Shown here piece by piece: positions 7,233 through 14,519 of a stretch of 64,000 nt of DNA. The DNA comes from JBBRBB01 sp038206235. Lineage in GTDB: Bacteria > Bacteroidota > Bacteroidia > Chitinophagales > Chitinophagaceae. Where the stretch lies: NCBI GenBank assembly GCA_038206235.1, contig JBBRBB010000013.1, forward strand, positions 48,515 to 112,514, given 5' to 3'. Numbering within the stretch: position 1 is the first letter of the stretch; every line of letters starts with the position of its first letter. The translations under genes and the position numbers were made by a program. The notes under the pieces were generated by a model. It worked only from the letters and a program-made list of their open reading frames with translations, did no database searches and was not told where the DNA came from.

Positions 7233-8325
7233 CAGTAAACTGTTTAAGAAACCGAATATCATTTTGTGAATAAAGACGCAAATCATTCACGGAATATTTC
7301 AACTGGCAAATTCTTTCTATGCCCATTCCGAATGCAAAGCCGGTGTACTTTTCAGAATCAATATTGAAATTTTCGAGCACTTTCGGATGCACCATACCGC
7401 TGCCAAGAATTTCTACCCAGCCCGTTTGCTTGCAAACTGCGCATCCCTTACCATGACAAATAAGACAACTGATATCTAATTCCGCACTTGGCTCAGTAAA
7501 AGGAAAGTAGGACGGACGAAAACGCAGTTGCACATTTTTGCCAAATCCCCCGGATTCTGCGAACATTTCCTGAACAAAAAAATAAAGAGTTTGCTTTAAA
7601 TCTGCAAAGCTTACATTTTCATCAACGTATAAACCCTCTGCCTGGTGAAAAAAACAATGCGCCCTTGCACTGATGGTTTCATTGCGGTAAACACGCCCGG
7701 GACAAATAATTCTAATCGGAGGTTTTTGTTTTTCCATTACACGTGCCTGCACGCTGCTTGTATGTGTGCGCAGAAGCCATGCAGGATTTTGAGTAATATA
7801 AAATGTGTCCTGCATGTCACGTGCCGGGTGAAACTCGGGTATATTCATTGAACCGAAGTTGTGCCAGTCGTCTTCAATTTCAGGACCTTCTGCCAATGAA
7901 AATCCAAGCCGGTAAAAAATGGAAAGTATTTCCTTGCGTACGATGGTTAAAGGATGTCTGGTGCCAACAGGTAAAGTATCACCCGGCAAACTCCAGTCGA
8001 AGTCAACTGTTGATAGTTGGTTGTCCACAGGACTCTGCGGGTTGTCCGAAGGACTCCTTACGGAGGTTGTTGATTGTCCGCAGGACTCTGCGAGTTTTAA
8101 TGCTTCATAGTTAGCCTCTGCGAATTGTTTAAACTCATTTACTATTTGCCCAAATTGTTTTTTCTTTTCTGCGGGCACATTTTTCATTTCGCTCATCACA
8201 CTTTTTACTATGCCTTTTGTGCCCAAATATTTTATGCGAAAGGTTTCTGTATCATTAGCATTTGTTGCTTTGTATTCTTCAATTTCTTTTTTGTACAATT
8301 CTATTTGTTGTAATAACTCTTGCAT
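7222..8325 (-). CDS. pheS: Phenylalanyl-tRNA synthetase alpha subunit
   Basis: 367 residues. The catalytic subunit charges tRNA-Phe. The N-terminal coiled coil (about 1-85) is followed by a linker and the class II core: motif 2 around PGRVYRNETISARAHCFFHQ, and motif 3 GFAFGMGIERICQLKY near the C-terminus. A CLICHGKGCAVC cysteine set may bind zinc. The linker (about residues 80-107, GQSTTSVRSPSDNPQSPVDN) is low-complexity and encoded by a repeat array, so it looks like an in-frame insertion. pheT is not adjacent. Confidence 0.96.
   Translation of the reverse strand: MQELLQQIELYKKEIEEYKATNANDTETFRIKYLGTKGIVKSVMSEMKNVPAEKKKQFGQIVNEFKQFAEANYEALKLAESCGQSTTSVRSPSDNPQSPVDNQLSTVDFDWSLPGDTLPVGTRHPLTIVRKEILSIFYRLGFSLAEGPEIEDDWHNFGSMNIPEFHPARDMQDTFYITQNPAWLLRTHTSSVQARVMEKQKPPIRIICPGRVYRNETISARAHCFFHQAEGLYVDENVSFADLKQTLYFFVQEMFAESGGFGKNVQLRFRPSYFPFTEPSAELDISCLICHGKGCAVCKQTGWVEILGSGMVHPKVLENFNIDSEKYTGFAFGMGIERICQLKYSVNDLRLYSQNDIRFLKQFTAAL
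8003..8095. repeat. Repeat array inside pheS
   Basis: Heptamers of the GTTGNTN type run into copies of a unit containing GTCCNNAGGACTC (about 8022, 8043 and 8075), itself a short palindrome. The array stays in frame and encodes the Ser/Pro/Asn-rich linker between the coiled coil and catalytic core. Confidence 0.65.
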
Positions 8326-8342
8326 GCAGCGAAGATAAAACG

Positions 8343-8380
8343 AATGTGCTAATTAGCTAATGTGCTGATGCACTAATTGG
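8343..8380. repeat. Octamer repeat, GCTAATNN family, single arm
   Basis: Four units (GCTAATTA, GCTAATGT, GCTGATGC, ACTAATTG) lie just upstream of the pheS start. No facing arm is present. Confidence 0.7.
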
Positions 8381-8408
8381 TGAATTGCGACGAGGCATAA
8401 TAAGATTA

Positions 8409-8438
8409 ACGGTCTGACGGCTTAGAGCCGTCTGACCA
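8409..8438. repeat. 12-bp palindromic element, copy 1
   Basis: GGTCTGACGGCT and AGCCGTCTGACC pair around a three-base loop. A near-identical palindrome is at 29479-29511. It lies between the GNAT gene and pheS. A second GC-rich fold-back (about 8471-8510, CCCCT/AGGGG with CCGGTACGGG inside) overlaps the GNAT stop. Confidence 0.75.
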
Positions 8439-8498
8439 ACTTTAGGTAACTGATTTACGGAATCCCCTTTAGGCCCGCCCGTACCGGGACGGCAGGGG

Positions 8499-8960
8499 TT
8501 AGGGGTTTTTATTATACACATCGGGATTGTGCTTTTGCATAAATCTGCGGGCAACGTCTTCGGTAATGCGTGTCCAACCGAATTGCTCATACAAGCCATG
8601 TGCATCTTTTGTTCCCAGCCACCATCTTCTTAAATTTTGCAATTCAGGATGTGCATGAATCGTTTGCATCAGCCATTTTGATATTCCTTTTCCCCTGTGC
8701 GCAGGTAAAATAAAAACATCACCTAAATAGGCAAAGGTGGCTTTATCAGTTACCACTCTTGCAAAGCCAACCTGTTCTTCATCTTTATAAACGCCAAAGC
8801 ATACAGAATTTGCAATAGATTTTTCCACTGTCTCTCTTGGAATATTTTTAGCCCAGTAAGATTCTGTTGCGAGGTAATGATGAATAATATCCACATTCAA
8901 CTTTCTATTATCCGTGCTTATTACATAATTTTCTTTTTGTATTTCGTAAGAGCTATTCAT
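8499..8960 (-). CDS. GNAT-family N-acetyltransferase
   Basis: 153 residues from the ATG at 8960. I chose this start because it overlaps the stop of the upstream gene (ATGAATAG), suggesting coupled translation; the frame also extends to 8999. The acetyl-CoA loop is visible as VFILPAHRGKGISKWLM (R/Q-x-x-G-x-G/A). The C-terminal LGTKDAHGLYEQFGWTRI is typical of small GNATs. The substrate is unknown. Confidence 0.85.
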   Translation of the reverse strand: MNSSYEIQKENYVISTDNRKLNVDIIHHYLATESYWAKNIPRETVEKSIANSVCFGVYKDEEQVGFARVVTDKATFAYLGDVFILPAHRGKGISKWLMQTIHAHPELQNLRRWWLGTKDAHGLYEQFGWTRITEDVARRFMQKHNPDVYNKNP

Positions 8961-9540
8961 TGAATAATTTTTTATAAATTGTTTTTTTAGAAAGTTCAAT
9001 CATTTTACCGGGCTTAAGATTTCCGAGTTCTATCTTTTCAATTCTGTATCGAATCAAACGTAAGGTTGCAAAACCAATTTTTGCCGTCATCTTTCTTACC
9101 TGCCTGTTTTTACCCTCAGTCAAAATTATTTTTATCCATGATGCTGAACCATTTTTTCTGTAACGTATGGGAGGAGTTCTTTCCGGAACATCAGGCTGCT
9201 CATCAAATATAAAAACTTTACAAGGTTTTGTGTGATGGGGCTTGCCATTTACATTTATCTCGAACCCTTGCTGTAATTGAATTATAGCTTCTCTTGTTAT
9301 TACGCCTTCTGCCTGCACCCAATATTCTCTTTCATGCTCAAACGCAGGATTTAATAAGCGATGATTCAGTTCCGCATCATTCGTTAATATCAGCAAGCCT
9401 TCACTGTCTTCATCTAATCTGCCGACGGGATAAACATTCTTTGGCACCTGAACATATTGCGCAAGTGTTTGTTTATTCAATTGCGAAGTGAACTGAGATA
9501 AAACGAGATAAGGTTTATACAATATAAAGTAGCGATGCAT
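8953..9540 (-). CDS. rluE: 23S rRNA pseudouridine synthase, RluE/RsuA family
   Basis: About 195 residues from the ATG at 9540 (MHRYFILYKPYLVLSQF); the frame extends three residues further. The catalytic aspartate lies in PVGRLDEDSEGLLILTND and the other family motif is TEGKNRQVRKMTAKIG. There is no S4 domain, and the length and N-terminus fit RluE (pseudouridine 2457 of 23S rRNA) better than RsuA or RluB, though this is assigned by similarity. Confidence 0.85.
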   Translation of the reverse strand: MHRYFILYKPYLVLSQFTSQLNKQTLAQYVQVPKNVYPVGRLDEDSEGLLILTNDAELNHRLLNPAFEHEREYWVQAEGVITREAIIQLQQGFEINVNGKPHHTKPCKVFIFDEQPDVPERTPPIRYRKNGSASWIKIILTEGKNRQVRKMTAKIGFATLRLIRYRIEKIELGNLKPGKMIELSKKTIYKKLFNE

Positions 9541-9548
9541 ACAAAACA

Positions 9549-9575
9549 AAAATCCCGCAGATGCGGGACTTTCTT
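9549..9575 (-). terminator. Hairpin with T run just upstream of rluE
   Basis: The minus strand reads TCCCGC-ATCT-GCGGGA followed by TTTTTG, which looks like a terminator, yet it precedes the rluE start. A second fold-back (TGGGAAAT/ATTTCCCA) is at about 9599-9615. It may attenuate rluE or end a short untranslated RNA. I see no gene between here and 9870. Confidence 0.45.
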
Positions 9576-9874
9576 ATAATAGATGGGTTAGTAAGTATTG
9601 GGAAATAATTTCCCATCACAATATTATAAAGAGTTTTTACCAACACAAAAAAAAATTGAAACAATTTTATGCACAATTTTTTTTAAGATGTGAATTGTTA
9701 CATACGTTTTGCAATTTTTTTTTGAGCAAGTGTGTCATCATTTGTTTCATCTGCAGATTATCAGCCCGCACAAAAAATAAATCTATTTGTTGTCAAGCAC
9801 ATCGTTTTCCCTCTGAAATAAGTTTTAAATGTTGCAGGCAATGTTGCAATGTCTTTTACTCATAACATGAAACT

Positions 9875-9882
9875 TACCTTTG
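9875..9882 (+). promoter_or_regulatory. -7 box for the LpxD-type gene
   Basis: TACCTTTG, an exact TAnnTTTG match, ends 17 bases before the ATG at 9900. It lies inside the longest open frame of that gene, which argues for the shorter start. Confidence 0.6.
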
Positions 9883-9899
9883 CAACAAAAATTTTCAAT

Positions 9900-10883
9900 A
9901 TGAAATTTAGCGAACCGGTAACTGTTGCATGGATTGCAAAGCTTATCAATGCTGAAATCATTGGTAATAAAGAGTCGCAGTCTTATGGCATAAATGAAAT
10001 TCATAAAGTAGAAAAGGGCGATTTGTGTTTTGTTGATCATCCGAAATATTATGCAGCATGTTTAAACAGTGCAGCAACCCACATCATCATTAATAGAAAA
10101 GATGTAAGTGTACCGGAAGAAAAAACCTTGCTTGTTGTTAAAGAACCTTTTGAAGCCTATTTAAAAATTGTAAATTTTTTCAGACCATTTACTCCGGCTG
10201 AGAAAATGATAAGTGATACAGCAATAGTTGGTGAGGGAACAATTATAATGCCCGGCGTATTTATTGGTAAAGATGTAAAGATTGGATGCAACTGCATTAT
10301 ACATGCGAATGTTACCATTTTAGATTATACTGAAATTGGCAACAATGTAATTATACAGGCAGGCAGTGTTATTGGCAGCGACGGATTTTATTACAACACA
10401 AAAAAGAACCGTGATAAGTGGTATAAAAAAATGCAGAGCTGCGGTAATGTAATTATTGAAGATGATGTTGAAATTGGCGCCTGTTGTACTATTGACCGCG
10501 GCGTAACAGCATCTACAAGAATTGGGAGAGGAACAAAATTGGATAACATGGTTCATATTGGTCATGATAATGATATTGGTGCCAATTGTTTATTTGCGGC
10601 ACAGGTTGCCATTGCAGGTGCAACTGTTATTGAAGATGGCGTAATTCTTTGGGGACAGGTGGGTGTAAGTAAAACATTAACTATTGGCACCAATGCGGTT
10701 GTGTATGCTCAAACCGGCGTGGGTGTTTCACTTCAGGGAGGTAAATCATATTTTGGTTCACCCTCGCAGGAAGCAACGCAGAGAAAAAAAGATATTATTT
10801 GGATGAAGCGTATCCCCGAAATGTGGAATAGATTAAAGCGGCTTGAAGAAGAAGCTGACAAAAGAAAAAATGATTACAAATAG
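9900..10883 (+). CDS. lpxD: UDP-3-O-acylglucosamine N-acyltransferase, LpxD-like
   Basis: 327 residues from the ATG at 9900 (MKFSEPVTVAWIAKLINAEI), chosen over 9849 because of the promoter between them. The N-terminal domain (about 1-100) is the LpxD uridine-binding type. It is followed by a left-handed beta helix of hexapeptide repeats (IVGEGTIIMPGVFIGKDVKI and on). HIGHDNDIGANC carries the catalytic-type histidine. It would add the N-linked acyl chain to lipid A precursor. It is not in an lpx operon and may be the second LpxD paralogue often seen in Bacteroidota. Confidence 0.88.
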   Translation: MKFSEPVTVAWIAKLINAEIIGNKESQSYGINEIHKVEKGDLCFVDHPKYYAACLNSAATHIIINRKDVSVPEEKTLLVVKEPFEAYLKIVNFFRPFTPAEKMISDTAIVGEGTIIMPGVFIGKDVKIGCNCIIHANVTILDYTEIGNNVIIQAGSVIGSDGFYYNTKKNRDKWYKKMQSCGNVIIEDDVEIGACCTIDRGVTASTRIGRGTKLDNMVHIGHDNDIGANCLFAAQVAIAGATVIEDGVILWGQVGVSKTLTIGTNAVVYAQTGVGVSLQGGKSYFGSPSQEATQRKKDIIWMKRIPEMWNRLKRLEEEADKRKNDYK

Positions 10884-10965
10884 AACGCAGATCCTGATGA
10901 TTGTTATGATTAACGCTGATAGATATTATAACTAATCTTAATCATCATGAAAATCTGTGTTCATA
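10881..10965. repeat. Inverted repeat between convergent genes
   Basis: The left arm (from AACGCAGATCCTGATGATTG) and right arm (TTAATCATCATGAAAATCTG) are largely complementary over about 28 bases, around a 20-base AT-rich centre. It lies exactly between the 3' ends of the LpxD-type gene and the dehydrogenase and could end both transcripts. Confidence 0.65.
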
Positions 10966-10969
10966 ATTT

Positions 10970-11809
10970 TTAATATTCATAAAATCCTTTGCCCGTTTTT
11001 CTTCCTAATTCACCGGCATCAACTTTTGCTTTTTGTATGGACGATGGCTGCAAGCGTTCGGGTTTTCCTAATGCTTCCCAAACAATATTACTCACGGAAT
11101 AATTTACATCAAGCCCAATCAAATCCATCAATTTGAAAGGACCCATTTTAAAGCCTGCCGACTCCATCAGTGCATCAATTGTTTTAAAATCAATAATGCC
11201 ATCTTCAGCGAGCCTCATCGCTTCAAGATAATATTGCCTTGCTACACGGTTTACAATAAATCCCGACGCATCTTTACATACAACAGGTATTTTGCCCATT
11301 GCTTTCGCAACAGATACAATTTCATTTATTGTGTTGTTATCAGTTTGTTGTGCACGCACTACTTCAATTAGTTTCATTACCGGTGCAGGATTAAAAAAAT
11401 GCATGCCTGCAACTCTTTCAGGGTTTTTAATTTTATCAGCAATCTCTGTAACCGAAAGAGAAGATGTGTTAGTAGCAAATATTGTTTCAGTCTTATTAAT
11501 TGCAGCAAGCTTGTTAAAGAGTTCTGCTTTGGCATCTTTGTTCTCAACAATGGCTTCAATAATTAAGTCTGCAATGCATTCACTTATATTGCATGTAAAA
11601 TGGATGCGGTTTATTACTGCGGTTTTTTTCGCTTCATTTATTTTTCCCTTTTCAATTAATTTTTGCAAACTGTTTACAATAGTTGATCTGCTTTTTTCAA
11701 TCATGCTTTCACTAATATCGAATTGAATGGTTGGGAAGCCCGCCTGCGCCGCAACCTGTGCAATGCCGCTGCCCATAGTGCCTGCGCCGCATATACATAC
11801 CGTTTTCAT
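10970..11809 (-). CDS. hbd: 3-hydroxybutyryl-CoA dehydrogenase
   Basis: 279 residues, the single-domain length. It oxidises or reduces 3-hydroxyacyl-CoA with NAD(H). The N-terminal Rossmann motif is GAGTMGSGIAQVAAQAG. FATNTSSLSVTEIA and GMHFFNPAPVMKLIEVV are family signatures; the H of HFFNP is catalytic. The C-terminal domain contains GFIVNRVARQYYLEA and ends with GRKTGKGFYEY. It stands alone, divergent from the MerR-type gene. Confidence 0.93.
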   Translation of the reverse strand: MKTVCICGAGTMGSGIAQVAAQAGFPTIQFDISESMIEKSRSTIVNSLQKLIEKGKINEAKKTAVINRIHFTCNISECIADLIIEAIVENKDAKAELFNKLAAINKTETIFATNTSSLSVTEIADKIKNPERVAGMHFFNPAPVMKLIEVVRAQQTDNNTINEIVSVAKAMGKIPVVCKDASGFIVNRVARQYYLEAMRLAEDGIIDFKTIDALMESAGFKMGPFKLMDLIGLDVNYSVSNIVWEALGKPERLQPSSIQKAKVDAGELGRKTGKGFYEY

Positions 11810-11906
11810 TTTTTTTACAACTTGTTTTTACAAACATACGCACTTGCGCAATACACATGTTTTCCACGCTGCAGAAAAGTATGTAAAGCTCCCGCAAAAT
11901 GATGTT

Positions 11907-11914
11907 TAATTTTA
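11907..11914 (+). promoter_or_regulatory. -7-like box abutting the MerR-type start codon
   Basis: TAATTTTA (one mismatch to TAnnTTTG) ends four bases before the ATG, so transcription would start at or near the start codon (leaderless mRNA). Confidence 0.4.
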
Positions 11915-11918
11915 CAGT

Positions 11919-12551
11919 ATGAACCAGTTAGATTTATTCAATGTTGCTGCCTATAGAAAAAATGAGTACACCGCAGATATTGCTTTTGCTGCGGAGCCAA
12001 ATGAGGAAACATTAAATATTAAAATCATAAGTGAAATGAAAGAAGATATTTCTGCCAATAAAAGCTTCAATACAGAATTTGAAGCAGAAGAAAAAACTGC
12101 AAGCTCGGTTTCGGCACTGCCACACTCACAAAAAAAAGTTGCAGCCACTGCTAATGGCAGAGGCAGAAAATCGTATATGGAAATGGATGCAGAGGCGCAC
12201 CTTGTTGAGGTGCCTGATGATGAAATATTATTTCAGAAAAAATATTATTCTATTAGTGAAGTGGCACACTGGTTTCATGTAAAAAACTCGCTTATACGGT
12301 TTTGGGAAAACGAGTTTGATATTTTAAAACCGAGAAAGAACAGGAAAGGCGATCGTTTGTTTCGACCCGAAGACATAAAAAATTTGCAACTGATATATTA
12401 TTTGCTGCGCCAAAGAAAATTTTCCATTGAAGGCGCACGCCAATACTTAAAAGATAATCCCCAAAAGGCGGAAATAAATATGCAGTTAATTAATTCATTA
12501 ACAAAATTGCGTTCATTTCTTTTAGAGCTGAGAGCCACCTTAGAAGAATAA
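11919..12551 (+). CDS. MerR-family transcriptional regulator
   Basis: 210 residues. An acidic, probably disordered N-terminal region (about 1-100) precedes a MerR winged helix (YYSISEVAHWFHVKNSLIRF, then RKNRKGDRLFRPEDIKNLQL) and a short coiled coil (MQLINSLTKLRSFLLELRATL). No metal-binding cysteines follow the coiled coil, so it is not a CueR/MerR metal sensor. The signal is unknown. Confidence 0.85.
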   Translation: MNQLDLFNVAAYRKNEYTADIAFAAEPNEETLNIKIISEMKEDISANKSFNTEFEAEEKTASSVSALPHSQKKVAATANGRGRKSYMEMDAEAHLVEVPDDEILFQKKYYSISEVAHWFHVKNSLIRFWENEFDILKPRKNRKGDRLFRPEDIKNLQLIYYLLRQRKFSIEGARQYLKDNPQKAEINMQLINSLTKLRSFLLELRATLEE

Positions 12552-12626
12552 ACAAATATTTTTTTGCTCTTGGTATTGCTGCCCCTTTCTTTCCTTGTAT
12601 GATTAATATTGAAAACCAGCAGGCTA

Positions 12627-12839
12627 TTATTCATTACCTTTCTCAAGGCGAAATGATATTTCACAGATAACTCCGAAAGTGCTTACTTTTCCATCTTTAA
12701 CTTTAACTTTTATATCTTTTACATATACAGAATCTATGTTACGAACGGTTTTAGAAACTTCCGCAACGGTGTTGTGAATGGCATCATCAATACTTTTTTC
12801 AGATGAGCCTATTACCTGGATAACTTTTACAATTTGCAT
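12627..12839 (-). CDS. Dodecin-family flavin-binding protein
   Basis: 70 residues, the family length. Dodecins form 12-subunit shells that store riboflavin or FMN. The pattern is typical: VIQVIGSSEKSIDDAI at the N-terminus, NIDSVYVKDIKVKVKDGKV in the middle and VICEISFRLE at the end. It stands alone. Confidence 0.9.
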   Translation of the reverse strand: MQIVKVIQVIGSSEKSIDDAIHNTVAEVSKTVRNIDSVYVKDIKVKVKDGKVSTFGVICEISFRLEKGNE

Positions 12840-12987
12840 AAAAAAATTTTTTTTAGGATTTATAAACTTATAAAGCTACACATATTTTTAATGCCAGCTA
12901 TACCTAACGATGTATCTGCTATAATAATAATAATAAATGCAGAAAAGAAAAGATAGGCTGATAATGCAAAAACAAAAAGAAGCTGCC

Positions 12988-14403
12988 TTATTGCATTCTA
13001 TCAAGCAATTGTTGTAATTGTTGTTTTATTATAGTTTCTTCCGGCGTAATTCTTCTGCTTGTTATAGGATGTAATTCTGAAGTATCTTTTATCAGGTTAT
13101 AAAACTTACTATACTGTGTAGAATCATACAATTTATAGGCTGTTGTTTGAGCCCATCTTTTAGTTTTACTTTTTACTTGTGGTTTCCAGTAACAAAAAAG
13201 CTCATCTCTTATTGTATCCTGAACACCGGGCTCAGGAGTATAAAAGTTAACTCCATCAATGATTCCATATTCCGCGGGCAAATTTATATCTGCAAGCTCT
13301 GCAAGGGTGGGCATAAAATCGGGAAGGCTGATGGGTGTATTGCTTTGTGTGCCGGGAGTAATATGGCTTTGCCAATTGAAGATAAAAGGCACATGAGTGC
13401 CATATTGCTTAGTAGTTCCTTTTCCTCCGGTTACAAACTTGCCCTGAAATTTAGAGGTGATTTCATTTGATGTTCCATTGTCGCCAAGAAATAGAATAAT
13501 TGTATTCTCAGCAATACCGGCTTCATTTATTTTATTTACAATTTGCCCAACTTTTTTATCCATATAATTAACCATGGAGGCAAAGAATCTTGGAGCAGAA
13601 TATTGAGATTCGGGCGTCCATGTTGCATATAAAGAATCGTCAGGCGTAGGTGTAAATGGAGGATGGCAAAGACTTAAAGAGAAATAAATAAAAAAGGGAT
13701 TAGTAAGGTTACTATCAATAAAGTTACTGATGTATTCTGCAAACATATCATCGGCATATTTATTAAGCGTAGCACTGTCTGGAAGATAAGCGCCGTTTTC
13801 ATAAATGTGAGGATTCTTATAGCGGTACCAGTTTTCATCAGATTCGGCTTTCATATTTGCAGGCGTATATGGAAGAAAAACCCGATACGAATCAAATCCA
13901 AAATTCCTTATCGCAGCATCACCGCCATTGAGTTGCCATTTACCAGATACACAAGTCTTATAGCCTGCATCATGAAGCATGTTTGCAATGGTGTATTGAG
14001 AGGGATCAAGTACACCCCAATTGGTGTAATTTCTGAAATTATATTTACCAGTTAACAGCATTACTCTTGATGGAGAACAGTTGGGAGCAGTTTGGCATTG
14101 CGTAAATTGTAAACTGTTTGCAGCAAGCATATTTATATTAGGTGTATTATAAGATTGCCCTCCTGTATATCTTGGCACTTCATAACCCACATCGTCTGCA
14201 AGTATTAAAACAATATTGGGTCTATCGTAAGATAGTCTGCGTAAATCATTTTGTTTTATTTGAGGAATTGAGTTAGATATAATTTTTCTGCAGCCAGGCA
14301 ATAGAGTAACACACAGAAAAAAACATACTAATAGAATAGTTGCACAATGCTTTAAAAAAAACTTTTTTTTAAAGCAGCTCACAAGAAGGTTTACAATACA
14401 CAT
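12988..14403 (-). CDS. Secreted sulfatase, probable lipoprotein
   Basis: 471 residues. The N-terminus has a long hydrophobic segment ending LLPGC, a plausible lipobox. The sulfatase fold is shown by NIVLILADDVG (two metal-binding Asp) and CSPSRVMLLTGKYN. The cysteine there would become formylglycine, and CxPSR is the family signature. Further metal and sulfate ligands are likely in FLGDNGTSNE and the GKGTTKQYGTH region. It belongs to the arylsulfatase A group. Substrates in Bacteroidota are usually sulfated polysaccharides, but none is indicated here. I see no maturase nearby. Confidence 0.88.
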   Translation of the reverse strand: MCIVNLLVSCFKKKFFLKHCATILLVCFFLCVTLLPGCRKIISNSIPQIKQNDLRRLSYDRPNIVLILADDVGYEVPRYTGGQSYNTPNINMLAANSLQFTQCQTAPNCSPSRVMLLTGKYNFRNYTNWGVLDPSQYTIANMLHDAGYKTCVSGKWQLNGGDAAIRNFGFDSYRVFLPYTPANMKAESDENWYRYKNPHIYENGAYLPDSATLNKYADDMFAEYISNFIDSNLTNPFFIYFSLSLCHPPFTPTPDDSLYATWTPESQYSAPRFFASMVNYMDKKVGQIVNKINEAGIAENTIILFLGDNGTSNEITSKFQGKFVTGGKGTTKQYGTHVPFIFNWQSHITPGTQSNTPISLPDFMPTLAELADINLPAEYGIIDGVNFYTPEPGVQDTIRDELFCYWKPQVKSKTKRWAQTTAYKLYDSTQYSKFYNLIKDTSELHPITSRRITPEETIIKQQLQQLLDRMQ

Positions 14404-14519
14404 AGGTTAATGTTTTTTAGATTAGGGATTCAACCTTGAAATAATCAGAAAGCAAACACCACAGTCATTTTAATTTTTAATGTTTGCTTCTGAATTTTCT
14501 ATGCTTTTTTTTCATTTTA

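Noticed and set aside
8357..8605. 82-residue open frame on the minus strand
   Set aside because: It overlaps the GNAT 3' end in another frame and runs through the palindromic elements; no protein-like pattern.
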